Assembly (NCBI GenBank): GCA_947044365.1
Contig: OX345647.1
Span: forward strand, 1,650,001 to 1,714,000
Source of the DNA: Petrosia ficiformis
Lineage: Eukaryota > Porifera > Demospongiae > Haplosclerida > Petrosiidae
DNA: 64,000 bases
Reading direction: 5' to 3'
Positions 47,686 through 62,200 of this stretch are shown here, piece after piece. Below the pieces are notes generated by a model. That model saw nothing but the letters and a program-made list of their open reading frames with translations, made no database searches and was not told the DNA's origin. Every line of letters begins with the position of its first letter. Positions within the stretch are counted from its first letter, which is position 1. Position numbers and translations under genes: made by a program.

Positions 47686-48492
47686 CACTGTAAAAAATAA
47701 TAGGTTATTTTAACCTTCAATTGGTTACAGGAATTTCAATGCAATCAGATTTCACTCCATGCTGATTTATATATTTCTGTTAGGTAATATTTACAAGTCA
47801 TGCACAGTTCATTTGATCGTGATCTATATATTCACTATTATAAAGTACATGTCATAATAAGACATATAGTAACAAACAATGTAGTTATATACGTAGTATA
47901 GTATTGCGTAGGTACAACTTGTGGTGTATTATTAGTATTCCAATTCCAACATCGGCAAAAACAACAGATGTTACTATATAGCTCATTCTAGAGTAATTAA
48001 TTAACATAAATATGTACATGAATTTGTACACAAATAACTTGTGATGTATTCCACAAATATTTGAAAAGTGAGCACATGTGTCTAATTTTACATGTTTAAA
48101 GTACATGTACATTGTATTGCTTTTGCATGTTAATTAATACAATATGCTATATACATAGTATAGTATTGTATAGGTACAACCTGTGGTGTATTATTAATAT
48201 TATTCCAACATCTGCAAAACAACAGATGTTGCTAGAGTAATTAATTAATATAAATATGTACATGAATTTGTACTAATATCAGCAAATAACATGATGTACT
48301 CCACAAATATTTGAAACGTCACCACATTATATTGCTTTTGTTATCATGCCATAATTTGTCAATATAGATCAAAATAAAACTACTACTTTTAAACACTAGA
48401 CAAGAAAGAAGCATTGACTTATACAGTCTCAGGAGGAATTGAAACTCATGTAACCAAATGAGGGTTAAAATAACCCATTCATTTTTACAGTG
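47686..48492. mobile_element. MITE with CACTGTAAAAA ends
   Basis: About 807 bp with inverted ends. CACTGTAAAAAATAATAGG at left matches the complement of the right end (ending ATTTTTACAGTG) over about 55 bp, including GGTTATTTTAACC and TTGGTTACA. Inside, a segment around 47906-48010 is repeated at about 48172-48260 (GGTACAACTTGTGGTG and an ACAGATGTT stretch). It has no transposase. It lies between the transposase region and the 3' end of gene A. Confidence 0.8.
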
Positions 48493-48726
48493 CTGCTTCC
48501 TCCTCTACATGTAATCCAATATTGCAATATATGAAAGCATCCACAAGTGTATAAAATTTTAAAGATAATTAATTAGTTCTTCAATCTTCAAACACAAATA
48601 CAGTCATATGCATATCTACAGTTAATACAAATGACAATGATTATATATAATTATCAAAATAATTATGTTTAAAACATAGACAAAAACAATTTTTACTTGT
48701 AATAAGGTATTTATTTTACAAAATTA

Positions 48727-49835
48727 TTAAGTCTCATTCTTAGTAAAAGTCTGCGTGAAGTCTAAATAGTCAGCTAACGGCTCTAATTCACGGTTCAAAA
48801 TCTCAGCTAGTTCTGAAAAGCATGGTCTTTCATCAGGACTCTCCAACCAGCACCTCATCATCACAGAATAGCTGAGAAAGGAATTGAGTGTATGAAATGA
48901 TTGAATCATTAATTAACTTACATTTCTTGAGAACATACTGAAGTCCTAGGTTTATCCAGTCTTTCTCCAGTACCCAGGAGTTCAATGACTTCTTTTGGGC
49001 TTAGGCCCGGATAAGGCATCCTGCCAAGAGTGAACACTTCCCAACATACTACTCCAAATGACCACTAAAAGAGAATTGGTATATCTTATTTGATCATTGT
49101 TAAAATGCTTCACCAACCACATCTGTTTTCTCATTAAAGAACCCATCATTAATACTCTCCAATGACATCCACTTTATAGGTAGTTTCACTGAAGAGGTTT
49201 CTCGATAGTAATGAGTGAAGTAGATATCTTCAGACAGTCCAAAATCAGCCACTTTTATTATTCCACTTGATGAAATCCTACATTATGTATATGTATATAT
49301 ATTATATTATTCTATATATATATTATAGCATCTTACATGCAGTTTCTTGCTGCAAGATCTCGATGAATAAACGTTTTCTCAGCTAGATATATCATGCCAT
49401 TAGCTATTTGCAAACACATAGAGAGGAGTTGCTTTCTTGTGTCTAAGATAATGTCTTCCTCTGCATTCTCAGACACAGTCAGGTTGGGTCTCTCTCTCTT
49501 TAGATAGGATAGAAGACTGCCTTCATCCATGAAAGGTGTTAAAATGTAAGGAGCGTCTCCAAGATCAAGACAGACACCAATAAGAGGTAACACATTTAAG
49601 TGATCAAAAGATTTCATCTTTATACTCTCTCGTATAATATTGTCAACATCAGATTTGGAGAATACACCTGTGTGTGAATGACAAAACATTTCTCAATGCC
49701 TACACCATTTTTCAAACAAATAATTAATAATTTAGGTTGACAAACCTCTGAGTGTTTTAACAGCTACAGCTTCTGGCATACTATTGAGGTCTGATTCATT
49801 TGTGAGAATGCCACGATATACAACACCAAATTCAC
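48727..49835 (-). CDS. Gene A tyrosine kinase domain, five exons
   Basis: Exons 49746-49835, 49337-49667, 49118-49277, 48922-49064 and 48727-48871, with the same lengths and phases as B. Motifs: [19 protein letters not shown] helix [47 protein letters not shown] and RPCF, then the identical short tail to KNET and TAA. A and B kinases differ at few residues (for example Cys to Phe before THYY), so the duplication or conversion was recent. Confidence 0.93.
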
Positions 49836-51512
49836 CTGTAAGATGACAGAATGAAGAAAGATTTCAATTCTTGAGAGTAATCACTCCACATGGAGATTAT
49901 TGTACTTTTAGCACAGCATTCCATTACACTTCATTTATTGGCAGCATTAATTCAATGAGGGGTAAGCAATAATATAAACATATTAGATACAGTATCTATG
50001 GAATAGAACTCACATTAGTTACTTTGGGCTCTGCCCTTACTAATTAAACTGTTTATGTGGTTTCTATATATCCAATAAAAAAAAACCTTGAATACAGTGT
50101 CTAACATATTATTATATTATAGTTATTACATTAATGCATGTATCACTATCAGGACAATGCCCCAATAGTTCCTATGCCTATCAAAGATAATGTCTCTTAT
50201 TGTATGCTAAATGCCTAAAGCTGAAAGCCTAATGCACTTAGATCTATCTTTGTAATCAGTTCAGTACAGCTATTGAGTGAAGACATAACACATGCTCACT
50301 CTTCACCTTGACCAATCTTTTCAATTATCTTTACTCTTGATGCAGAAATCAAATTGCTTGAGAGTTCCTTAAAATTCACAGTTCCAACTCTATTTTTCAT
50401 TCGAATATATTTTTCCCTCTGTTCATTATTAAATTCAATGGTGCTCAAATATTCTGATGACAAATAAGATGTTATACATTTATAATAATTATAATATATA
50501 CATGCAACAGTATTCATACCATTTTTTTCTGAGGCATTAGTCGTGTTGATCTCCACAAGTCTAGTAAAAACACAAAGTTCAATGAATTCATATTAATACA
50601 TTGGTCATAATGCATACCTTGATGTAACTCTATTTCTCCAACACTTTAATATAATTATTACTACTATCACTAGTAGTATCATAATAATCATTATTACTAC
50701 TGTTATAGTAACAATTATAATGACGGTGTTTTTAGAATCCTCAGTACTTATACCTGGACCAATAAAATAATAGTGAATTGCATAAAGGATTTGGAAGAGA
50801 CAACAACAATTAATAACATTTGTTCTTATGTTAGTGTAGTAGCTGAGACTCAAAGGACAATACCAGTACCTATAGCTTAGACTTAAAGATAATACCAGTG
50901 CCTAATATTAATTGGTCCTGTGAAGTATGATGTATTGTGAGGTAAGTGGAAATGAATGTAATGATCACTAGCAAAATATTGCGTTTCATATATTTCCTAG
51001 TATTTTGTCAAGTCACAAGAGAGAGTAAATACATACCATTCGAAAGAAAATGAAGCAATGATTTGATGCAATTATTTATCAGGCATTGTGCCAATAACTT
51101 AATTTGCATCTAGATTTTGAATTTCATGTATATAATTGGAATGTCCTCAGAATATTATCTTTTAGAAACAGACATGTGTATCATATTATAAAAACATAAT
51201 ACTTTCTTACCATCCACATCAACAATTATCATATCGCTCATCTCTCCTCCTTCATTTTCTGCAGTACAAGTATATTCTCCAATATATTCCAGTGTCACTT
51301 GTTTCAGGGTTATATTACGAGTATGAATATCATCATTACTGATAAGTGAAGAGGAAGGAAGGGTCATATTTGTGTTAGTGGACCAATTAACAGTTGGTAT
51401 GGTAAGGGATTGGACCACACAAGTGAGAGTCACTGTTGAGTTTACAGAAACATCAACAGATCTAGGTCTAATATGCACATTCGGAGGAGGAACTGAGGAG
51501 AGGAAATAATAA

Positions 51513-51549
<37 letters not shown>

Positions 51550-54500
51550 GGTTGCATTTGGAATATATTTCCCACATTTGTATGATTAGATTTCCTTACC
51601 ATATACAGTAACATTTAGTGCAGCACTTGTCTTTCCTCCTTCATTTATTGCATTACAAAAATATTCTCCCATATTATCCAGTGTCACTTGTTCCAAAGTT
51701 AGAGTACTATTATGAATACTATTGTTATTATTACTAACAATTGAAGTGGAAGGAAGGGTCACATTTGTGTCTGTGGTCCAATTAACAGTTGATATAGTCA
51801 GGGACTGGACCTCACAAGTGAGAGTCAGTGTTGAGTTGTAAGAAATATTAACTGATCTAGGAGAAATTGTTACTACTGGAAGAACTAGAAAGGTGAATAT
51901 AAGAAAGAGATAGAGAAAGAAAATTATTGTATTTTTTTATTACTTTCTAATTGATTACTGTTTCAGTAATGAATGTTTGTACTAGACTGGCAATTTACGA
52001 CATTCTAAAATGTGCCAGTACACACAGACAGACAGACACACCGGTGAATAGATATACACATATTAATTTCCTTACCATACACATCAACATCTATCATATC
52101 ACTCATTTCTCCTCCTTCATTTTCTGCAGTACAAGCATATTCTTCACCATATTGCAGTGTCACTTGTTCCAATATTAGTGTACTGGTATAAACGTTATTA
52201 TCATGATAACTAACAATAGAAGGAGGTACCACATTCATGTTGACTATCCAATTAATAGTTGGTGAGGTCAGAGAATGGATCACACAAGTGAGATTCACTC
52301 TTGAGTTGACAAGAATATTAACAGATATAGTTACATTTGGAAGAGGAACTGGAGAGATAGGGAGTAAAAAAGAGGGAAATATATCTAGATAGCAGAGATC
52401 TGAGAAGTATACAGAAAATGGTATTTGGATATTAAAATTTGACCATCAAGTTTGTATGTGTACACAGTCTAATTTGCGAAAGTGTATAAAGACAAACAAT
52501 AAAGAAGATGTATGGATAAATGTACACATCCTTACCATATACAATAACATTTATCATATCACTCATCCCTCCTCCCACATTTTCTGCAGTACATGTATAT
52601 TCTCCAATATATTCCAGTGTCACTTGTTCCAATATTAGAATACTATTATGAACATTATTGTCATTATTACTAACAAGTGAAGTGGAAGTAAGGTTCACAT
52701 TTGCGTCAGTGGTCCAATTAAGAGTTGGTGCAGTCAGGGATTGCACCACACAAGTGAGAGTCACTGTTGAGTTGTAAGACACATTAACAGATCCAGGAGA
52801 AATGGTTACATTTGGAAGAGGAACTGGAAAGAGAGAGAGAGAGCAAGAGAGAGTGAAACATACTAAATAAATAAATAAATGAATATATAATTTTTACACC
52901 TGTTAAAGTACGACCAACTGTAATCCAACTGAGTTAAAGCAAAGCTGAAGCCAGTTTAACTCTGTACTCTAACAAATATGGAGTATGTGGCTATAAAGTA
53001 ATTTATTGCCTCAATTATGGAAATAATAACTGGACTACAGCTGGTGTCTGTCTGAAAGACTTGTACATTTTGAATTAATTCAGTGTTAACAGCTGCATTA
53101 CTGCTGTTATTAAAGCTAAATCACAAAATAGTTGTTCAATGAAATGAATCACAATTATCACGATAAAATTATTATGAACAGCTAAGATCATGATAGTTAC
53201 AATAATAATAATTATTGCATTGATTAATTGCCCAGGTCTAATTCACATTGATATTGGTACTACTAGTATATATCCCGAGTAAGGAGAGATCATACTAATG
53301 GTTAGTCTTCTGTCTAAGCTCTAGTAAAGTAGTAGTTATTACCACCTGCATAACTGGGAATAACAGGGGATCCTGGGTTCAAATTCTAGCTACAATGGTG
53401 TATGGGATTGTTTTTATTCTCATCTCTATTGGTATTGTGAAACAAATAGACAAGTGGATACACATTTCCTTACCATAAATGTCAACATTTATCACATCAC
53501 TGATTTCTCCTCCTTCATTTTCTGCAGTACAATTATATTCTCCAATATAGTCCAGTGTCACTTGTTCCAATATTAGAGTATGGTTATGAATATTACTATC
53601 ATTATTACTAATAAGTGAAGTGGAAGGAAGGGTCACATTTGTGTCATTTATCCAAATAACAGTTGGTGTGGTTAGGGATTGGACTATACAAGAGAGAGTC
53701 ACTGTTGAGTTGTAAGACACATTAACAGATCCAGGAGAGATGGTTACATTTGGAAGAGGAACTATACAGAGAGAGACAGAGTGTAGGATGGATAGATTAT
53801 ATATAATTATATTTATAAAGATGGACAGACATGTACACAAAAGGATATAATTGAGTATTAACCAACCTATTACTAATAGACTTGCTGGTTTGGAATTCTT
53901 TGATCCAATTGTGTTTGATACATTAAAAAAATAGTCTCCACTGTCCATCAGATCAACATTGCTAATCATTAAACTACAATCATACTTTAAACTATTGCTA
54001 GTCATTTTGGGCTTTATGCGAATACGTTTAGATGTTTGGATATGTTTCCAAATGATCACTGGAATTTCGTCACTGAACACAGTGCATGTCAAAGTAACAT
54101 CATCTCCATAAATTACTTTAGTATTAGAAGGTCCAGTAATGATCATTGGTTCTGTGAGAACAAACAGGAAAAATTAACTAAAGTCACAATTAATTCAATG
54201 GTTATAAATTGATGCAAGGAGGTTGGTAGGTTGCATTAGATTTAAAAGGCTGTTTCACAGTGACACATGTCCAACAAGGCTGTGTCCTGGTGATAGTCTG
54301 TTATGCTATTTTACTTCACAATTGAATGCTATACAGCTGTTTTCTACTCAGTAGCTAACCAATGGAGCCTGTGTTATCAAACGAATCTGAGAAGCTCAGC
54401 GCTGTCTCTCTCCGTATGCATATAATATTATAACTATGTAGCTCTGACTCTTCTAACTTCAAGTTGGCTTGTTGTGGGTTTCCTTCTCGATGTCATATCT

Positions 54501-57500
54501 TTGCCATTTCTTCATTGAGATTCACACACACGTCTTTTTATATATAGGTGTATTTTATTATGATCAATAATATAAAAACTATATGGTATACATATATAAA
54601 AAAGCCATAGAATATAATATGCTATGGGTTACAGACTCATTAGGTTAGGCTCACTAATGATCACAATTATATATATTTATATATGTGTGAATCCTAACCT
54701 TGTGTCACTTCATTGTGTAGAAGTCTTTCTTTTCGTTTCTAGTTAAATAGCCTCCTACCAGTACATATAATTATGACTTCAAAGCTTTTGAATATGACAA
54801 AACTATGATATGTTTACTGCAGTTTATGATACATACCCGGTTATTAATGGGTGTCTTTGAAGTGCAGGAAATATATTAGTTATGGCATGCCCACTTGTGT
54901 AATATCAGGCTTATAATCATCTCACCCTCAGCCTTGGTGATTATAAACCTGAATGATATGGCACTTGTAGTATGACATAACATGATTATATATTATATAT
55001 ATATATATATTATATATATATATCAGAGAGTACGGTAGTACTCTCTATGTAGGGATGACACCAAAAAAAAATGGCCGCCCATACATTTCAACTGCAAGTG
55101 ATGAGATAACTGTCCAGTGCCAAATAAGAAGCTCTTTGGGCCAATGGTGCGCCATATGAGCTTATCAAAAACACTGATATGTACATATAATTGAAGTAGT
55201 AATATATAAAATGTATAATTAAAATTAATGTAAATGTTTAATAACAGTACCCTCAGCTCCACCTATGCAGGCGAGGGTTAATAACCTGGTTTTTTTAATG
55301 AAATGTAGTATCAGGATAATGATAGAGATCTCAAGATAACGAATGTTCAGTTAATATGACTCACCAGTTATTGTACTAGTTGTGAAATTGTTAGTAAGAC
55401 TGTAAGTTGATCCCTCAGTATTAGTAGACCTCACTTGATAATAGTAGTCAGTGCTAGGAGTTAAACTAGAGATCACTACGAAGTAACTTTCATTAACACT
55501 ATTGAAATCCACTACACCGTTCACTATAATACTCTCCTGTATTAGATTAGATTCATTGAGACCATACAGTACTACATACGTTTCTGGTGTATATGCTATA
55601 CTGTTGACTGTCCATTGAATAGTGACTTCATTTGAAGCTACATTAATGTCCGTAATATTAGTTGGTTGGAAAGGATTAGACGGGCCTAAGGAAATTCAAG
55701 TGTAATAAGTAAATATATCTATTTCTCACTCAACATTCTCCTATCCCTCCCTCCTTCTCTCCCTTCCTCCTCCCTCTTACCTGACACAGTTATAGTAATT
55801 GAACTGCTATTAGACACTATAGGATCTCCTGGAACGCTAACATTAACTTCACATCTAAACACATTATCTCCAGTATTGGTTAACTCTTGTGTCAATGTAC
55901 TAATACTTTCTATACTGTCTAGATCAGTAGGTAAACTGGCGTCACTAGTAACATTAATACCATTCATAGTCCATGTGAAGACTTTATCAAATACTAGTTC
56001 ATCTGTTTCTGGCGGAAGAGGTAGAGTGGCAATACACATTAGTGTGACTTGATTGTAATCCAGATGAATGGGAAGACGAAGAGTGGAAGATGTTAGGATT
56101 ATATCAGGAGTAGGACCTAAAGAGAGAAGGATGAAAGACAGACATGAATCATTGAAAGAGTGTATAGATGAATTGAACACGTGAATGTTTCAACTTAAGT
56201 GATGTATATATATATGTACATATTTATGTATGGTATGGTGTGCTGATATAGTATGTATATATGTACAAATGAATTAGACTCACCATTGATTACATAAGCA
56301 TTATGCAATCAATCATATCATGAAGTACGAATATACATATGCATTCGTATGTATGGATGTGAATTTATCTACATATTTATAACTAGTTTTAATACAATAA
56401 TTTATCAAATAAAGTTTACCATAGAAACAACGAATCTATACACTGTCAATTAGACATTCAAATCATGCACTATGATAATATTTTACGATATGGCTGGACT
56501 CACATGACTGAAAGTTTTATTGTTCAGAAAATCACCTGACCAGAAGTTTTATTGTACAGAATTTTAAGTAAAAAATGACATTACTCTTTGATTTGTTTTG
56601 TTTTGGCAATGGTGAAGTTGTATAGTAAACATGAATGTTGATAAAAGTCTCTTTCCTAGTTGGAGGTAGCCCGCAATAGCCACTGGTTTAAGAAAATGCT
56701 TCCAGATGACTATCTTTTTATCATGATAATTTGAATAATACAGTATTGGTAAGCAATAATGGGCCAAAACAAACAAGATTTGATAAATTTATTATCGCAC
56801 AGATACCCGGGAATGATACTTGTTGGATATAGCACACCACTTGTCCTTCAGACTCATGCCAATGCTGTATTCAACTCATAATATTTCCTGGTATCTATGT
56901 GATAATATTATATGTATGTATGTATGTATGTATTTACTAACCCTCTACATTGATCAAAATGGATGAAGAAACTGAAGTATTTTTTATAAAGCCATTATTA
57001 ACATTGGAAGTAACCACTGCATCACAACTATAATTATCACTGTCTAGTTGAGTGAGGTATTGAAATTGTAATTGTGCAATATAAGTTGATTCTAGTTTTG
57101 TTGATGTAGTAACAGATAATCTTGAATCTCCTGTTATTAGACTATCTCCTTTCCTCCATTCACTTTTCACTACTGCATTAGGATCATTATCAATTGCAGA
57201 ATTAATTGTGAAGAGGCAAATGAAATCCTTTTCAATACCAGAGAAGTATTTGGATACAATAGCATTTGGAGTAACGATGGGGTTACTAGGAGTAATCACT
57301 GTATAGAAGGACAGCACGACAGATATAATATTATGCAGAAGAGTAATTTTATATAATATTATGTATCTGCTTCTGTATCTATGGATTCTGTGTCTGTTAA
57401 CATTCACAATGTAATGCATCAGTAAGGTTGCTTTATTCAATGGATTGCCTCCACCTCTTATAAAACCATGTACACATATTTAATTATGTATATATATATA

Positions 57501-59157
57501 TTTCCAGACATATGGACAGTTATACAGAATACAGACACAGTCACACACAATTATACATACACACATGCATGCATAAATAAACACATACACATATGCATGA
57601 GGTGATTGTAATTACATACTCACTTTGAACAAATACTGTGACTGTACTGTTAGCTGATAAATTAGAATGTATGTCTGACTTTACTAGTACACTACATAGA
57701 TATACTCCAGCTTCAGCTGAAACTACTATACCAAGATCAAGAGAGGACTTCCCTTCTGATAGTTCAGTAGTTATCACCTGACTTAAATTAGAGTCTCTGT
57801 GTTCCCAGGTGATGGAGGAGATAGTTCCATTTAGGGACTTTGGCACTGTTATTTGACATTCAAGTTTGAGAGGGTCACCAAGGACTACTGATATCTGAGA
57901 CTGTGGATCAATGTTAACTTGTGGTTGAGAAACTAAGATAGACATAATTAAAATAGAATACATTAGTATGCATTAATATGCTTATGTGCATACATACATA
58001 TATGGATTATATACATATATGTGAGGTATTTTATGTGTGCATCTTACAAACCTGAACAAGTCAATAAGTCCTCATTCAATTCATATCCAGTATTACATTC
58101 ACAAACAAAACTTCCAACAGTGTTTCTACACACACGATTAATGGCATCTATCAGAAAGAAAGCTATTTATTTGGCATGAATGTACATGCCACAAATAAAG
58201 CTATTAGGTGCAGTAATCATGAAGTAGTACCTTGAATGTTAACTATCAGCCAGTAGTTAGTGTTACACAGTATTTTGAGAAAAAGAATGCTTATCATAGG
58301 GAATGAGGCTAATGCACAGTGGCTAAACAACATGTTAATACACTGTAAAAATTAAAGGTTATTTTAAACCAGGAGTTTAAGTGTAATTATGTTTTCCTTA
58401 ATGCTGGTTTGTTTTTCCTACTAGGCAATATTCACAAGTATTAGTTTCAAGACTAGTATAAAAAGTACTTGTGATAATAAAGTATATTAACAAAACAAAG
58501 TATTATATAGGTAAGTATAACCTGTGGTGTATATCTATTCTATCACTTGTGAATCAACAAATTTTTCTTACTTTCTCACTATGTCCATATATTTATACTT
58601 ATAATAACAAATAATATCAGTTGTATCTAAATTACTGTGAGATTCTTTATTGTGTAGTGTACTTTATATACTAGTTAATATAAATATACATGTAGTTTCA
58701 AGGAGCATATTATTAATATTGAAACTCATGTAACCAAACATGGGTTAAAATAACCATTAATGCTTACAGTACAGCTATTTATTTAGCATGTATGTACATG
58801 TTGCAAATAGAGCTATACGGTGCAGTAGTCATGTATAGTATATACCTTGAACGTTAACTGTCTGCCAGTAGTTAGTGTTACACAGTATTTTGAGAAAAAG
58901 AAATAACATGTTAATATACTAGTCAAAGTGCTGGTTGTAAATTATTAATTATTTTGGCTATTGGTAAATTTTAAGATGGAATTATGTCAACATATACACA
59001 CAAGCTAGAAACATTAATGCTCATTAAAAATTAATTATAAAGTTTTCTTCGCATATTTGCTTTCACCACAAAATTTGCAGAAAGCAATATAATTATATAC
59101 AAATTACAAAAATATACATCTAAGTTGCTTATAACCACATCAAACAGTGAGCCATGG

Positions 59158-59201
<44 letters not shown>

Positions 59202-62200
59202 ATATATACATAATTATAGTTTGTTATAATGACTACTATCTATACTCTTGTGTGATAGAATACCAATGAGTCACGTACTGGTTTATTATAACTGAATACA
59301 TACATTCACAATATGTATGTGTAATACTTGTTTCACAGTAAGTTTACAATACAACGTGTATAAAATTCGTTTTAACTTACAACTGGGGATGGTGCATTGC
59401 AATTTTGATTGTGGTTGCTGAATGCCTCCATCGACTTGAAAAATAAACACTCCTGGACATCCCAAATTACTCTCTCTGTTAATATTATAGATGCTACTGG
59501 TAAGTGATCCATCCAAACTGATGAAGTCAACACCATTGCCTGCATTAAGTCCTACTTGTGGTGGTAAATCATTTACATCTAAATCACCATACAAGAAGAA
59601 GACAAATGATTGAACACCATTTGTTGCTAGGATGCATTGAAAGGTGGCTCTCTGTTGAAATGTCCATCACACGTGTATGTAAAAAAAAGAAACAAAGTGA
59701 TATAGCATTATAATAAACAGTATAATAATTTACTTGACTCGTTGGATTGCTGAAATATCCCACATTATCCCATGTTGCAATAAGCACTTGTGTAGCTGAA
59801 AATGGTGTTTGTTCAGGAAAAACACTTGCTACTTCCTCTCCGACTCTCTGAATGATATCCTTGTTTGTAGTTATTCTATACCAAACAGCACCATCTAACA
59901 GATCAGTCCAAAATGGAGCAATCAATGGATCCGGAGTATAAAGAGGAAAATTGTATGGGTAATAGTCTCCAAATGGAGAATTGAAGGATAGATCACCATT
60001 ATTGTTCAACTACATACAAACAAAGAAAATTGGATGATTAACAGTTTTAGCCCATATACCATAATAATTATACAGACTATTGTATTCATTGTAGAAAAAG
60101 AAGCCCATCCATGATTCATTGTTTATCATCAGCCCCTTAATCAATTTCCGTGAAGGATGGCAGTCATTATTCGATTAATAGCACATTCCAGCTAGGGGAC
60201 ACTGCACAAAGTTGCTGAAAATTTCCCCAAGATTTTTTGTGTAGGATGCAGCCATCATACAATTTATAGAATCACAGAGCTTTATCCACTAGTATGTCAG
60301 AAATCCAAAACATACTGGCCAAACACAAAAGAGAGTGTGTCATGGTCTGGAAAGACATAATTTTGGTGGCACTAGAATAATGGAATTGCAAGTCTGTATC
60401 TAAGTTAAACACCAATTGGAGGTTTCCACACTATTTGAAAAATGAGAGTGAAGCCCAAGTTTTACAAAGAGTTTGGTTACCGATAAAGAGGTGTTTAAAT
60501 AATTTAAATCACTTGACTAATAACAACTTCACCTCCACAATTGTTATAATGGTTATTCTACATGCAACAGCTTACACTGTAACAAATGCGTGAAATTAAC
60601 ACATTGCAGAGGGCCTCCATAATTTTGGACATCTCATTACATCAAACACAATAATTAAGCGTCCTTGCTTTAGGCTATTCAAATAACGTGAATATTACTG
60701 GTTCATATAAAATTCTGTTTTTTAATGACGTGTTTCCATTATATTAATACTTACGATGTATTTCATTTTCATTGTGTCTTATGATGCTGTATCAGCTTTG
60801 ATTTAAGTAGTTGCAGTTGAGTCTTAATCATGTAATCTAAGGAGTAGGTTGTCTTTTCACGTTCCTTACTTATAATTTCATTTACTTTATGCCTCCTTTA
60901 TTTCTTAGTTCACTCTGTTAACAAATTTAATAGCATACATTTCATTTTTTATAGTTAAGTTCAATCCTTTGTTAATTATTAACGTTAAGCTTCAGTAGGT
61001 ATATTGCAGCTCAGGTAAAGAAAAAAGTAAGTGACTTAATTTAAATTTGAGACTTACATACACATTCATATAACTTGTGCCATAGAAAACAAATCCAGTG
61101 CTCAGTAGTATGCCTACTGAACCATCATCTGATAGACCAGATAAAATATCTTCAGTTTCTTCACCAAAGGGAAAGAAATGGTCGACTTGATTATGGCATC
61201 TATTGTCCATAGATGTGACATCATCACACTCATTGATATCTGTCAATAACATATGTATGTATGCATGTATGTATATGTGAGTGTGTGTGTCTGTGTGTGT
61301 ATGAAGTATGAATGCATGTATTTCACATACCTGAACAGGTCATCAAGTCATCATTCAATTGATAACCAGTATTACAATCACAAGCAAAACTTCCAATGGT
61401 GTTGATACATAACTGATCACACCCATTTAAGGAACTATTAGCACACTCATCAATATCTGTCAAAAGTAATATTATTTATAAAAGCGAATAAATATAGATA
61501 TAATATATGGATATATTTTTAGGTTGTGCATCCCATTTTAAGGAATTGTTACACATAAGATGAAATAAGTAACTTCACTGCTTGAAATCTTTACGCTGGA
61601 CCTGATTGTTAGAATATTATAATTGTGTAACTCAATTCCCACTTTCTGGTCCTATATGTATTGTCCTCAGTGGTCTAGTGTGTTATTAACTCAAGAAGTC
61701 CGACTTTTCATCCCAAGGAGAGACAATGTCTAATTCATATAAATTCTGAACAAACAATTTTCATTACAAACCTATAGGTTTTCACGGGCTAATTAGCCAC
61801 ACTCACACCATATAGTTATTACTTATAAATAACATTATTGCCTTTTTGATGTAAAGCATTATAGTACTGATGTGAAACTAGATGCACAATTCTGTTGTAG
61901 GAAGCTGACATATAATTTGTACTGCTAACATAATGTTTAATAATACATTAGGTGAATGGTAAACATGCAACTTTCACAACTAAAATAATCTGTTAACAAT
62001 TTTATAGTGATAACCAGTCATATTTTGTTTACCAAATGCATACTCTAAAATGTTTGTTCACAAGTTTACAAGTGTAAAGTATCGAACAATTCTATTATAG
62101 TTATAAGTTCTGACAAAAATCAAACTATGGCCGGCCTGCAAGGCCATACTTATGACTGCTTTCCCGACTATATTGATTTTTGTTAACATTTTTATACAAT

